From Pseudomonadota bacterium (GTDB lineage: Bacteria > Pseudomonadota > Gammaproteobacteria > Burkholderiales > Methylophilaceae), in contig JAEWTK010000102.1 in NCBI GenBank assembly GCA_023459535.1, positions 1-13,331 of the forward strand: 13,331 nucleotides of DNA, in the 5' to 3' direction. The position numbers were made by a program, and so were the translations under genes. Under the pieces are notes generated by a model. It was not told the DNA's origin. It did not search any database and saw nothing but the letters and a program-made list of their open reading frames with translations. The first letter of the stretch is position 1. Every line of letters starts with the position of its first letter. Positions 6,395 to 12,654 of this stretch are shown here, piece after piece.

Positions 6395-7171
6395 CTACTT
6401 CAATTTGAATTCAACCGGAATGACTATCCTGAATTCCCGACCACGCAGACTGGCAGGAACCGGCAGCGCATCCAGTCCTTTTCTCACCATCTCCAGCGCC
6501 TGCCTGTCCAAGGCCTTGTAACCGCTGGATTTCATGATATCCAGATTTTTCAGCTTACCATCCGCGCCGATATGGAAAATCACTTCCAGTTCGCCTTGCT
6601 CACCCCGTCGCCTGGCGATTTCCGGATAAACGCTGTATTGATTGGCCAATTTCTGTATGGCATGGCCATAGGCATGCCAGAGATAATCATCATCCAATAC
6701 AGCGGATCCCTTCGTTTCACCTTCAGGCGAACCGTGAATGGAACCGGTATTGGGTGCCGGCGCAGCACCGAAACCCTCATCGATTACCGCCACATTTTCC
6801 GGCGGGATTTCAGGCACGGTGTAAGCCGCTCCGTCAGCCGGGCCATCCGCTGCCAATACGGGCAACGCCTTGCCCTTGCTGACCTTCTTGACCTTTCTGG
6901 ATGGCTTGGATTTGAGCCCGGACTCGACCACCTTGAATACCGGGATGTCTTCAGGAACAGGCTCTGGCGGAACTTGCTCAATTTCCAGCGGTGACGGCTG
7001 AAGAAATGCCAGATCAGCATCTATCATCATCGGCATAGGCGCTCTACCATTCCCGTCTGCGGGCAGGGTACCGATGAACAGCATGTGTGCGATCAACGAG
7101 AAGCAAAAAGCAATTGCCGTGAGCGCTTTGTCAGGCGTGTTAACTACAACCATCGCCAACTTGGTCATCAT
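6395..7171 (-). CDS. TonB-like energy transducer (TonB C-terminal domain protein)
   Basis: The protein is anchored by one N-terminal membrane span and reaches across the periplasm to couple proton-motive force to an outer-membrane receptor. Counting from the farthest upstream start (TTG 7192), the span is about 23-43 and carries S32-LIA-H36, the SxxxH pattern needed in TonB for contact with ExbB/ExbD. A Pro/Glu-rich then Lys-rich spacer follows (about 66-115). The C-terminal domain (about 185-265) has SVYPEIARRRGEQGELEV. I place the start at ATG 7171 (258 residues) because TTG 7192 has no ribosome site; the adjacent ATG 7168 is equally possible. No exbB, exbD or receptor gene is in the window, so the transported substrate cannot be guessed. 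It belongs to its own minus-strand unit. Confidence 0.9.
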   Translation of the reverse strand: MMTKLAMVVVNTPDKALTAIAFCFSLIAHMLFIGTLPADGNGRAPMPMMIDADLAFLQPSPLEIEQVPPEPVPEDIPVFKVVESGLKSKPSRKVKKVSKGKALPVLAADGPADGAAYTVPEIPPENVAVIDEGFGAAPAPNTGSIHGSPEGETKGSAVLDDDYLWHAYGHAIQKLANQYSVYPEIARRRGEQGELEVIFHIGADGKLKNLDIMKSSGYKALDRQALEMVRKGLDALPVPASLRGREFRIVIPVEFKLK

Positions 7172-7270
7172 TCTCTGATCAACGTCATGCAAGCTGCTGC
7201 AAGATGCACCAGAGACTCTCGGTGCCAGCTCGATACCAGATGGGTATTGCGACTTTATGAGGCAGATCCA

Positions 7271-7310
7271 ATTCCATCCACATATATTAAGTCAGGCCGG
7301 AAGATGGAAT
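7271..7310. repeat. 8-bp inverted repeat with 24-nt spacer
   Basis: ATTCCATC (7271-7278) and GATGGAAT (7303-7310) are perfect inverse complements. They abut the next dyad at 7311 exactly. They lie about 100-140 bases upstream of the tonB-like gene on the minus strand and about 180-215 bases upstream of rpoH on the plus strand. Confidence 0.5.
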
Positions 7311-7329
7311 ATCGGGAGTTTTTCCCGAT
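7311..7329. repeat. 7-bp inverted repeat with GTTTT loop
   Basis: ATCGGGA (7311-7317) and TCCCGAT (7323-7329) flank GTTTT. It has stem-loop form without a following T-run, so a terminator is unlikely. It may be a regulator dyad between the divergent tonB-like and rpoH genes. Confidence 0.5.
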
Positions 7330-7392
7330 CTATCATTAGATTGCGGCAAAACAGATAGCAGGGTTCTTCGCTGACCACATCATTTTCAAATA

Positions 7393-7427
7393 GCATAAAA
7401 GTTGAAAACCTGATGAAACTTTTATGC
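7393..7427. promoter_or_regulatory. 11-bp perfect dyad immediately upstream of the CIRCE element
   Basis: GCATAAAAGTT (7393-7403) and AACTTTTATGC (7417-7427) are perfect inverse complements around 13 bases. The dyad ends one base before the CIRCE element, within the upstream promoter region of rpoH. The arms are AT-rich and unlike the HrcA arms, so a second regulator is the simplest reading. I do not recognise the consensus. Confidence 0.6.
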
Positions 7428-7428
7428 G

Positions 7429-7455
7429 CTGGCACTCTCATATCGTGAGTGCTAA
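7429..7455. promoter_or_regulatory. CIRCE element (HrcA operator) in front of rpoH
   Basis: The right arm GAGTGCTAA (7447-7455) matches the CIRCE arm perfectly. The left arm CTGGCACTC (7429-7437) matches TTAGCACTC at seven of nine positions. The spacer is exactly nine bases. HrcA bound here would repress rpoH and release it on heat shock, when GroEL is titrated. From memory, CIRCE control of rpoH has been predicted in several betaproteobacteria. No hrcA gene is in the window. Confidence 0.85.
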
Positions 7456-7458
7456 AAT
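7429..7458 (+). promoter_or_regulatory. Predicted rpoH promoter overlapping CIRCE
   Basis: CTGGCA (7429-7434, four of six to TTGACA) and TAAAAT (7453-7458, five of six to TATAAT) are 18 bases apart and lie almost wholly inside the CIRCE element, so HrcA binding would block polymerase. The start near 7465 leaves a leader of about 20 bases that just includes the AAGGAGGAA ribosome site (7467-7475). Confidence 0.45.
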
Positions 7459-7485
7459 GTTTTTTCAAGGAGGAACATTCCCAAT

Positions 7486-8346
7486 ATGACCAATGCCATG
7501 ACTTTACCGACCATCAGTTCAACCGACGGACTGGACCAGTACATTCGCCTGGTGAAGTCCTTCCCGATGCTGAGTGCAGAGGATGAATTCGCGCTGGCAA
7601 CTCGCTTGCAGAAAGATAACGATCTGGAAGCGGCAAAGCAGTTGATTCTTTCGCACATGCGTTTGGTAGTAAGCATTGCGCGTGGTTATTCCGGTTACGG
7701 ATTGCCGCAGGCCGACCTGATTCAGGAAGGTAATATCGGGCTGATGAAGGCTGTCAGGAAATTCGACCCGGAACGCGGCGTGCGCTTGGTCTCGTTTGCC
7801 ATGCACTGGATCAAGGCCGAGATTCACGAATACATCGTGCGTAACTGGCGCTTGGTAAAAATCGCAACCACCAAGGCACAGCGCAAGCTGTTCTTTAATC
7901 TGCGTAGCATGAAGCAAGGTCTGGGCACGCTCGACACCAAAGAGGTCAAGCATATCGCAGACGAGTTGAACGTGAAGCCGGAGGAAGTCCTGGAGATGGA
8001 AGCCCGCATGAACGGGCACGAAATCTCGCTGGAAGGCTACAGCGATGACGATGGTGAAGAAGTTTACAGCCCGATAGCCTATCTGGAAGATCCGAACGCC
8101 GAACCTTCTGAATTTCTGGCAGAAAGACAGGCTGAACGACTAGAAATGTCAGGCTTGGCCCAAGCCATGGAAAGCCTGGATGAGCGTAGCCGTCGTATCG
8201 TACAGGCTCGCTGGCTGCAGGAAGACAATTCGGCGACCTTGCACGATTTGGCTGATGAATTCGGGGTGTCTGCCGAAAGGATCCGGCAGATCGAACAAAA
8301 AGCGATGCAAAAAATGCGCTTGCTGCTCAGCGAAAGCCACGCATAA
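7486..8346 (+). CDS. rpoH: RNA polymerase sigma-32 factor (heat shock)
   Basis: RpoH directs RNA polymerase to chaperone and protease promoters during protein stress. The 286-residue protein is of usual length. Region 2 is visible in YGLPQADLIQEGNIGLMKAVRKF (about 71-93) followed by LVSFAMHWIKAEI (101-113); the diagnostic RpoH box QRKLFFNLR is at 132-140; region 4.2 reads YGVSAERV-like FGVSAERIRQIEQ (259-271). AAGGAGGAA at 7467-7475 supports ATG 7486. Unlike the common arrangement it does not follow ftsX directly: the bacteriohemerythrin and tonB-like genes, on the opposite strand, lie between. A CIRCE element in its promoter suggests transcriptional control by HrcA in addition to the usual chaperone-linked control of the protein. 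It ends at a long terminator hairpin. Confidence 0.98.
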   Translation: MTNAMTLPTISSTDGLDQYIRLVKSFPMLSAEDEFALATRLQKDNDLEAAKQLILSHMRLVVSIARGYSGYGLPQADLIQEGNIGLMKAVRKFDPERGVRLVSFAMHWIKAEIHEYIVRNWRLVKIATTKAQRKLFFNLRSMKQGLGTLDTKEVKHIADELNVKPEEVLEMEARMNGHEISLEGYSDDDGEEVYSPIAYLEDPNAEPSEFLAERQAERLEMSGLAQAMESLDERSRRIVQARWLQEDNSATLHDLADEFGVSAERIRQIEQKAMQKMRLLLSESHA

Positions 8347-8363
8347 TTCAAGTATCTGCCATC

Positions 8364-8403
8364 ACAAATAATAAAGGCTGCCAAGGCAGCCTTTATTATT
8401 TGT
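8364..8403. terminator. Bidirectional terminator shared by rpoH and the ccoS unit
   Basis: This 40-bp region is a perfect inverted repeat of 19-bp arms (8364-8382 and 8385-8403) around AA, with a GGCTGCC/GGCAGCC core and A/T-rich outer arms that supply a U-rich tail on either strand. It lies 17 bases after the rpoH stop and 21 bases after the stop of the convergent 33-codon gene. Confidence 0.9.
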
Positions 8404-8424
8404 TTCCTTGATTATTTCAGAGCA

Positions 8425-8526
8425 TTAGCCGAACAAAATGACAGAGAATATGCTCAGCCAAGAGATTGTGATCAGCACGATCACAATCGTCAGTGGCAAA
8501 TTATAAAACGTAAAATAGTCTTTCAT
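8425..8526 (-). CDS. 33-residue single-span membrane micropeptide downstream of ccoS
   Basis: This short ATG-TAA frame of 33 residues begins MKDYFTFYNLP and continues as an almost unbroken Ile/Val/Leu/Ser/Phe segment (about residues 9-32), so it should be one transmembrane helix with hardly any soluble part. The ATG follows the ccoS stop by 11 bases, and AGAGG, overlapping that stop, is a fitting ribosome site. The shared terminator begins 21 bases after its stop, so the frame fills the only space between ccoS and the transcript end. I do not recognise a family. By analogy with very small cbb3 oxidase subunits and assembly factors (CcoQ, CcoM, CcoS), a cbb3-linked role is possible, but this is inferred only from position. 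A 10-bp inverted repeat inside it could mean that RNA structure matters too. Confidence 0.6.
   Translation of the reverse strand: MKDYFTFYNLPLTIVIVLITISWLSIFSVILFG
8464..8488. repeat. 10-bp perfect inverted repeat inside the micropeptide frame
   Basis: GATTGTGATC (8464-8473) and GATCACAATC (8479-8488) flank AGCAC. It resembles a CRP half-site pair, but the spacing between TGTGA and TCACA is nine rather than six. The hydrophobic Ile/Val codons it encodes may create it by chance; otherwise it would be a stable mRNA hairpin. Confidence 0.6.
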
Positions 8527-8537
8527 CGCTACAACCT

Positions 8538-8753
8538 CTATCGTTTATTTGCGTCGATTTTATTCTGATTATCGGTCTGTTTCAAGCGATTGAACGGAAT
8601 CATCGGATCATCGTCATCCATCAGGATCCTCTGCGCCGGACCATCCATATCGTCATACTGCCCGTTTCTGATGGCCCAGAGGATGCCAAACGCAGCCAAC
8701 CCCACAAACACTACTGTCAGACCCAGCAAAAAAAGGATAGACGAAAGTGTCAT
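8538..8753 (-). CDS. ccoS: cbb3-type cytochrome oxidase assembly protein CcoS
   Basis: CcoS is a small inner-membrane protein needed to put cofactors into the high-affinity cbb3 oxidase, used for respiration at low O2. The 71-residue protein has one N-terminal span (about 5-27) followed by the family signature AIRNGQYDDMDGPAQRILMD (27-46), then an acidic and polar tail that is somewhat longer than in short family members. Its ATG overlaps the stop of the dynamin-like gene by ATGA (8750-8753), so the two are translated together. No ccoNOP, ccoG or ccoI gene is in the window: ccoS stands apart from its usual cluster. Confidence 0.93.
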   Translation of the reverse strand: MTLSSILFLLGLTVVFVGLAAFGILWAIRNGQYDDMDGPAQRILMDDDDPMIPFNRLKQTDNQNKIDANKR

Positions 8754-10711
8754 GCCACTTTGGCCTGCTCCGCATCAGCCTCGAAATTCAAGGCGTTCTT
8801 CATGTGCTGACGCAATATCTTCAAATCGGCCACCTGCGCCTGGATACTCTTCTCCATGCCTTCCAGTTCACCGATACGGTCTTCCAACGTATCGGTTGCC
8901 TTGTAGATACGCTTGATACTTTCCAGACGACGGCGCAGTTGCAATTGATGCTCACGCACCTGTGACTCCATCGGCGCGATCACTGCTTTCAACCAGTTCT
9001 CCACATCATGGTTGGCCACTTCATAAACATGGATCACGCGACTGGCCAGCGTCTCAAAGAACTTGGAGGTCAGCGTCATTTTCTCGTTGGCAATCATGTT
9101 CAATGCGGTATTGAATTGCTCCTTGTATGCCCGCTCCAGCTTCGCCAGCTCCTTCTGATAGCGCAGTGTAGAGAAAGATGGCGCATCAGCCTTGCGCAAG
9201 CCATGCTCCTTGGAGAACTTCTCATACATCGCATCCATCATGTTCTTGATTTCTTCGATCTGCTTATCGGACTGCACCATGCGATCCTTCAGATCGGCGA
9301 AGAAACCATCCATTGCAGCACGGATGCTCTTGGTGAAATTGGCTGCCACCATGGTTTCGCGGGTTTTCACCACGGACTCACGCACGGCCTTCATGCCAAG
9401 TAGCGTGAACAGCTGATTGGTCTGTTGCGAGAAGATACTGCGCAAAGCCTGAAAACGTTGCAAGCCCTTCTCGAAGTTCTCTTTGTCGACCTTGACCTTG
9501 CTCATCATGTGCTCGACCACATCCTCGTTCTTGCCGCGCAGGCCCTTGAGCTCGCCCAGCTGCTCGGTCAAACCTTGCAGACGCGCATCCAGAATCAGAT
9601 GTGAATTGTTGATCAGGTCTTCGATTTCATTCTGCGTATTGTCACGCACGATCTCCTTCTTGGAAGGAATCAGCTCCTCGGACAGCGCCTTCTCCAATTC
9701 CGGCAGACGGCTCTTCGTCAGCAAGGCGTCATCCGAACTGACCTTGGCCAACAGGGCTTTCTGTGCGGAAATCGGGAATATCTGCTTGGCATCAAGGCCC
9801 AACAGTTCGGCGCTGGTGTTGACCTGTTTGGTCAGTTCCTTCTCAATCTGCGCTTCATCCTTCAGTTCGTCCCACAAACCGTCGATCTTGTTGAGGACGG
9901 CAAGACGGCCTTTCTGCTTCCAGCGTGTGCCACTGATATATTGGCGCCAGACATCGATCTCGGATTTGGTGACACCGGTATCCGCAGCAAGAATGAACAG
10001 CACGGCATGCGCATTAGGCAGCATGTTGAGCGTCAACTCAGGCTCGGTGCCGATAGCGTTCAGCCCCGGGGTGTCCAGAATCACCAGACCCTGCTCCAGC
10101 AATGGGTGCGGCACATTGATCATGGCATAGCGCCAGCAGGGCACATCAATGCTGCCGTCACTGTTGAGGCTCATGGCATCATCGGGGTTGTTCGGATCGT
10201 AGAGACCATAACGCTCGGCCTCTTCCACAGTGACCCTTTTGGTCGTGCTGACCTGCTTGAATGCTTCGGCCATGCTCTCGCTGGAATCGACCTTGAACTC
10301 AAACACCTTCCATTCATCCGGATAATTCTTGTATTCACTGGTCGTGACATCCGAGGTGCGAGTCTCGATCGGCAGCAATTGCAGACAGGTGGGTTTCGAT
10401 GGGTCGTAAAGTAGTTCTGTCGGGCACATAGTGGTGCGACCGGCAGTGGAAGGCAAAAGACGTTGGCCATAATCCGCGAAGAAAATCGCATTGATCAGTT
10501 CGGATTTACCACGCGAAAACTCCGCAACGAATGCGACATTGAGCTTGTCATCACGCAGACGCTCGAGCAGATGCTGGATGCGCTGATCGATCTGACCGTC
10601 ATTGAGCTCCTGCTCATTGAGCCAGCTACGGTAATCACATATCGTGTCCACCAACGCCTTACGCCACTCTGCGTAAGCAGCAAACTGGTGAGCAAGTTTG
10701 TTTTCAGCCAT
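8750..10711 (-). CDS. Dynamin-family GTPase (bacterial dynamin-like protein)
   Basis: Bacterial dynamin-like proteins bind and remodel membranes in a GTP-dependent way. This 653-residue protein has a helical N-terminus (1-55), then a GTPase domain: P-loop AEFSRGKS (63-70, catalytic Lys69), G2 threonine in GRTTMCPTE (91-99), G3 DTPG (213-216) and G4 NKID (274-277). The rest is helical, with a long predicted coiled coil near the end (about 583-640). I see no obvious transmembrane pair. The first P-loop residue is Ala where Gly is usual. ATG 10711 is preceded by AGGGAAG. It is the first gene of a unit with ccoS and the 33-residue membrane protein, driven by a good promoter at 10744-10771. Its specific role is unknown. 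Confidence 0.9.
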   Translation of the reverse strand: MAENKLAHQFAAYAEWRKALVDTICDYRSWLNEQELNDGQIDQRIQHLLERLRDDKLNVAFVAEFSRGKSELINAIFFADYGQRLLPSTAGRTTMCPTELLYDPSKPTCLQLLPIETRTSDVTTSEYKNYPDEWKVFEFKVDSSESMAEAFKQVSTTKRVTVEEAERYGLYDPNNPDDAMSLNSDGSIDVPCWRYAMINVPHPLLEQGLVILDTPGLNAIGTEPELTLNMLPNAHAVLFILAADTGVTKSEIDVWRQYISGTRWKQKGRLAVLNKIDGLWDELKDEAQIEKELTKQVNTSAELLGLDAKQIFPISAQKALLAKVSSDDALLTKSRLPELEKALSEELIPSKKEIVRDNTQNEIEDLINNSHLILDARLQGLTEQLGELKGLRGKNEDVVEHMMSKVKVDKENFEKGLQRFQALRSIFSQQTNQLFTLLGMKAVRESVVKTRETMVAANFTKSIRAAMDGFFADLKDRMVQSDKQIEEIKNMMDAMYEKFSKEHGLRKADAPSFSTLRYQKELAKLERAYKEQFNTALNMIANEKMTLTSKFFETLASRVIHVYEVANHDVENWLKAVIAPMESQVREHQLQLRRRLESIKRIYKATDTLEDRIGELEGMEKSIQAQVADLKILRQHMKNALNFEADAEQAKVA

Positions 10712-10743
10712 GGTCTTCCCTGAATACTTTTTTAGTGAATATC

Positions 10744-10771
10744 ACTTTAGCATGCCGAAAAAAATAGTCAA
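10744..10771 (-). promoter_or_regulatory. Predicted promoter of the dynamin-ccoS unit
   Basis: On the minus strand TTGACT (10771-10766, five of six) and TAAAGT (10749-10744, four of six) are 16 bases apart, with TGC directly before the -10 (extended -10). The start near 10737 gives a leader of about 26 bases. A small dyad AGTGA-ATA-TCACT (10734-10746) overlaps the -10 and start and could be an operator. Confidence 0.55.
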
Positions 10772-10846
10772 ATTAATCAGCACGCTAATGCGCACATTTC
10801 ATCCATTTTTCAGATAAACGGAAGTCGCCTGCGGACAAACGGTATT

Positions 10847-10876
10847 TTGAAGCGCTTTATCACATTCTGCTATCAT
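10847..10876 (+). promoter_or_regulatory. Predicted promoter of the DUF971-ubiE-ubiJ operon
   Basis: TTGAAG (10847-10852) and TATCAT (10871-10876, five of six) are 18 bases apart, and TGC before the -10 makes it an extended -10. The start near 10883 leaves about 20 bases before the ATG at 10904. Confidence 0.55.
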
Positions 10877-10903
10877 CGTGACTTTAAGCCACTGTAGCCC
10901 GAA

Positions 10904-11284
10904 ATGACCGGACTGACACCGAATTCCCCACGCCCGACCGACATCCGCCTGCACCAGGCATCGAGATTGCTCGAAATCAGTTTCGATGACGGCAAAAGCG
11001 CCCAGCTTTCCTGCGAATTCCTCCGAGTTTATTCCCCATCGGCCGAGGTACGTGGCCACGGCGCCGGACAGGAAGTGCTGCAAACCGGCAAGGAGAATGT
11101 CGATATCATCGACATAGAGCCGGTCGGCAACTACGCAGTAAAATTGGTATTTTCCGATGGACACGATACCGGCCTTTACTCCTGGGATTACCTCTACGAA
11201 CTTGCCGCAAATTACGAGGCCCTGTGGCTCGAATACCTTGGCAAACTGGCGATGGCCGGAATCAAACGCAAGGAAATACCATGA
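10904..11284 (+). CDS. DUF971 (GBBH-like N-terminal domain) protein
   Basis: This 126-residue protein is of a small conserved family (DUF971) found as single-domain proteins in proteobacteria and as the N-terminal part of gamma-butyrobetaine hydroxylase-type enzymes. Characteristic stretches are [21 protein letters not shown] (10-30), [16 protein letters not shown] (38-53), [20 protein letters not shown] (72-91) and YSWDYLYEL (92-100). No catalytic domain is attached, and the biochemical role is not established as far as I know. It overlaps ubiE by ATGA (11281-11284), a pairing that from memory recurs in betaproteobacteria and suggests a link to ubiquinone synthesis or redox homeostasis. No strong Shine-Dalgarno is seen before the ATG. 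Confidence 0.93.
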   Translation: MTGLTPNSPRPTDIRLHQASRLLEISFDDGKSAQLSCEFLRVYSPSAEVRGHGAGQEVLQTGKENVDIIDIEPVGNYAVKLVFSDGHDTGLYSWDYLYELAANYEALWLEYLGKLAMAGIKRKEIP

Positions 11285-12021
11285 ACGAGAAAAACACCAC
11301 GCACTTCGGCTTTCAAACCGTAGCTGAGGCTGAAAAAGCCAAAAAGGTCGGCGAGGTCTTCCATTCGGTCGCCCGCAAGTACGACCTGATGAATGACGTC
11401 ATGTCTTTCGGCATGCACAGGGGCTGGAAGCGTTTTGCGGTTGAGGTCAGTGGCGTCTCCAAGGGCGACCGGGTACTCGACATCGCCGGTGGCAGTGGCG
11501 ACCTGTCGCGACTGTTCGTCAAAAAAGTGGGCGACAGCGGTGAAGTCATCCTGACCGACATCAACGCCTCCATGCTTGCTGTTGGCCGCGACCGCCTGAT
11601 CGACGACGGAGTAACGGTGCCGGCACTACAGTGCGATGCTGAAAAACTGCCTTTCCCCGACCAGCATTTCGATTGCGTCATCGTCGCCTTCGGCCTGCGC
11701 AACATGACGCACAAGGAAACCGCGCTGGCAGAAATGCAGCGCGTGCTGAAAGTTGGCGGACGCCTGCTGGTATTGGAATTCTCACAGATCTGGAAACCAC
11801 TGGCGCCGGTTTATGACGCCTACTCATTCAAACTGCTGCCATTGATGGGCAAGATCTTCGCCAAGGATGCAGACAGCTATCAATATCTGGCAGAATCCAT
11901 CCGCATGCATCCGGACCAGGAAACCCTGAAACAGATGATGCTGGGCGCCGGCTTTGCCAAGGTCGATTACTACAATCTCGCCGCCGGTGCAGTGGCGTTG
12001 CACAAGGGCTGGAAGCTTTGA
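11281..12021 (+). CDS. ubiE: Ubiquinone/menaquinone C-methyltransferase UbiE
   Basis: UbiE performs the SAM-dependent C-methylation of the quinone ring (2-polyprenyl-6-methoxy-benzoquinol in ubiquinone synthesis). The 246-residue protein has [13 protein letters not shown] (27-39), SAM-binding motif [10 protein letters not shown] (66-74), the acidic residue Asp93 in LTDINASML, a post-motif FGLRNM (137-142) and the typical ending [17 protein letters not shown] (230-246). An upstream in-frame ATG at 11224 would run through the DUF971 gene; the start at 11281, in the ATGA overlap, gives the family-typical N-terminus [14 protein letters not shown]. It is part of the DUF971-ubiE-ubiJ-ubiB cluster. 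Confidence 0.97.
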   Translation: MNEKNTTHFGFQTVAEAEKAKKVGEVFHSVARKYDLMNDVMSFGMHRGWKRFAVEVSGVSKGDRVLDIAGGSGDLSRLFVKKVGDSGEVILTDINASMLAVGRDRLIDDGVTVPALQCDAEKLPFPDQHFDCVIVAFGLRNMTHKETALAEMQRVLKVGGRLLVLEFSQIWKPLAPVYDAYSFKLLPLMGKIFAKDADSYQYLAESIRMHPDQETLKQMMLGAGFAKVDYYNLAAGAVALHKGWKL

Positions 12022-12025
12022 GATC

Positions 12026-12616
12026 ATGTTCAAACCTCTACTCACCCGCCTGCTGAATCACCTGATCAACCAGAATGTCTGGGCCAAGGAGCAATTGCAG
12101 CCATTCGGTGGCAAAACCGTCAAATTCACCATCCCGCCATTCAGCGCACACCTGACCGTGCTGGAAGATGGTGGACTGGCCATGGCCGGCGAATCCTCGA
12201 CAGCGGATGCCGGCATCACGGTGCCTCCGTCGGTCGCTCTCAGATTGCTCGCCAACGACGATGGCGCTTCCTCGCTGGCGACACTGGAAGGTGACACCGA
12301 ACTGGCTGCCGCACTGGCAAAAGTTCTGCGCGGCATGACATGGGAATATGAAGAGGACCTGAGCAAGGTCATCGGCGACATTCCGGCGCATCAACTGGCC
12401 GAAATCGGCCGCAAGGCGAGCCATGAGATCAGAAGCCAGAGCCTGAATCTGATGCAGATGCTGGTCGAATACTGGCAGGAAGAACAGCCGATGCTCGCCA
12501 AGAAGCGTCACGTGGAAGCCTTCAATCAGGAGGTCGATACGCTACGCGAAGATACCGAGCGCCTGGAAAAACGGATCGAGAAACTGTCCGAAAAAATCAA
12601 ACCCGATAATCACTGA
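12026..12616 (+). CDS. ubiJ: Ubiquinone biosynthesis accessory factor UbiJ (SCP2 domain)
   Basis: UbiJ is a non-catalytic lipid-binding factor of the soluble Ubi complex that presents the hydrophobic quinone intermediate to the tailoring enzymes. The 196-residue protein has an SCP2-like domain (about 1-115), where the TVPPSVALRLL stretch (65-75) sits, and a C-terminal helical, charged coiled coil (about 155-190). This fits UbiJ/YigP of about 200 residues. It begins four bases after the ubiE stop; GGAAG just upstream of the ATG may serve as ribosome site. An earlier in-frame ATG (11954) lies inside ubiE and is rejected. Order and spacing match the standard ubiE-ubiJ-ubiB cluster. Confidence 0.95.
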   Translation: MFKPLLTRLLNHLINQNVWAKEQLQPFGGKTVKFTIPPFSAHLTVLEDGGLAMAGESSTADAGITVPPSVALRLLANDDGASSLATLEGDTELAAALAKVLRGMTWEYEEDLSKVIGDIPAHQLAEIGRKASHEIRSQSLNLMQMLVEYWQEEQPMLAKKRHVEAFNQEVDTLREDTERLEKRIEKLSEKIKPDNH

Positions 12617-12654
12617 CGCTCCACTTAACCCTCAAGTCAGCAAAGATCCGTTTT

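Noticed and set aside
7401..7428. Sigma-32 promoter for rpoH starting from GTTGAAA
   Set aside because: No CCCCAT-like -10 element is found at the proper distance.
7429..7446. Sigma-54 promoter beginning TGGCAC
   Set aside because: The required GC of the -12 element is missing at the set spacing; the stretch is explained by the CIRCE arm.
7457..7489. 10-codon frame upstream of and overlapping the rpoH start
   Set aside because: The predicted transcript start (about 7465) lies after its ATG, and it lacks a ribosome site.
8464..8488. CRP-like site TGTGA...TCACA
   Set aside because: The spacer is nine bases instead of six and it sits inside a gene near its end.
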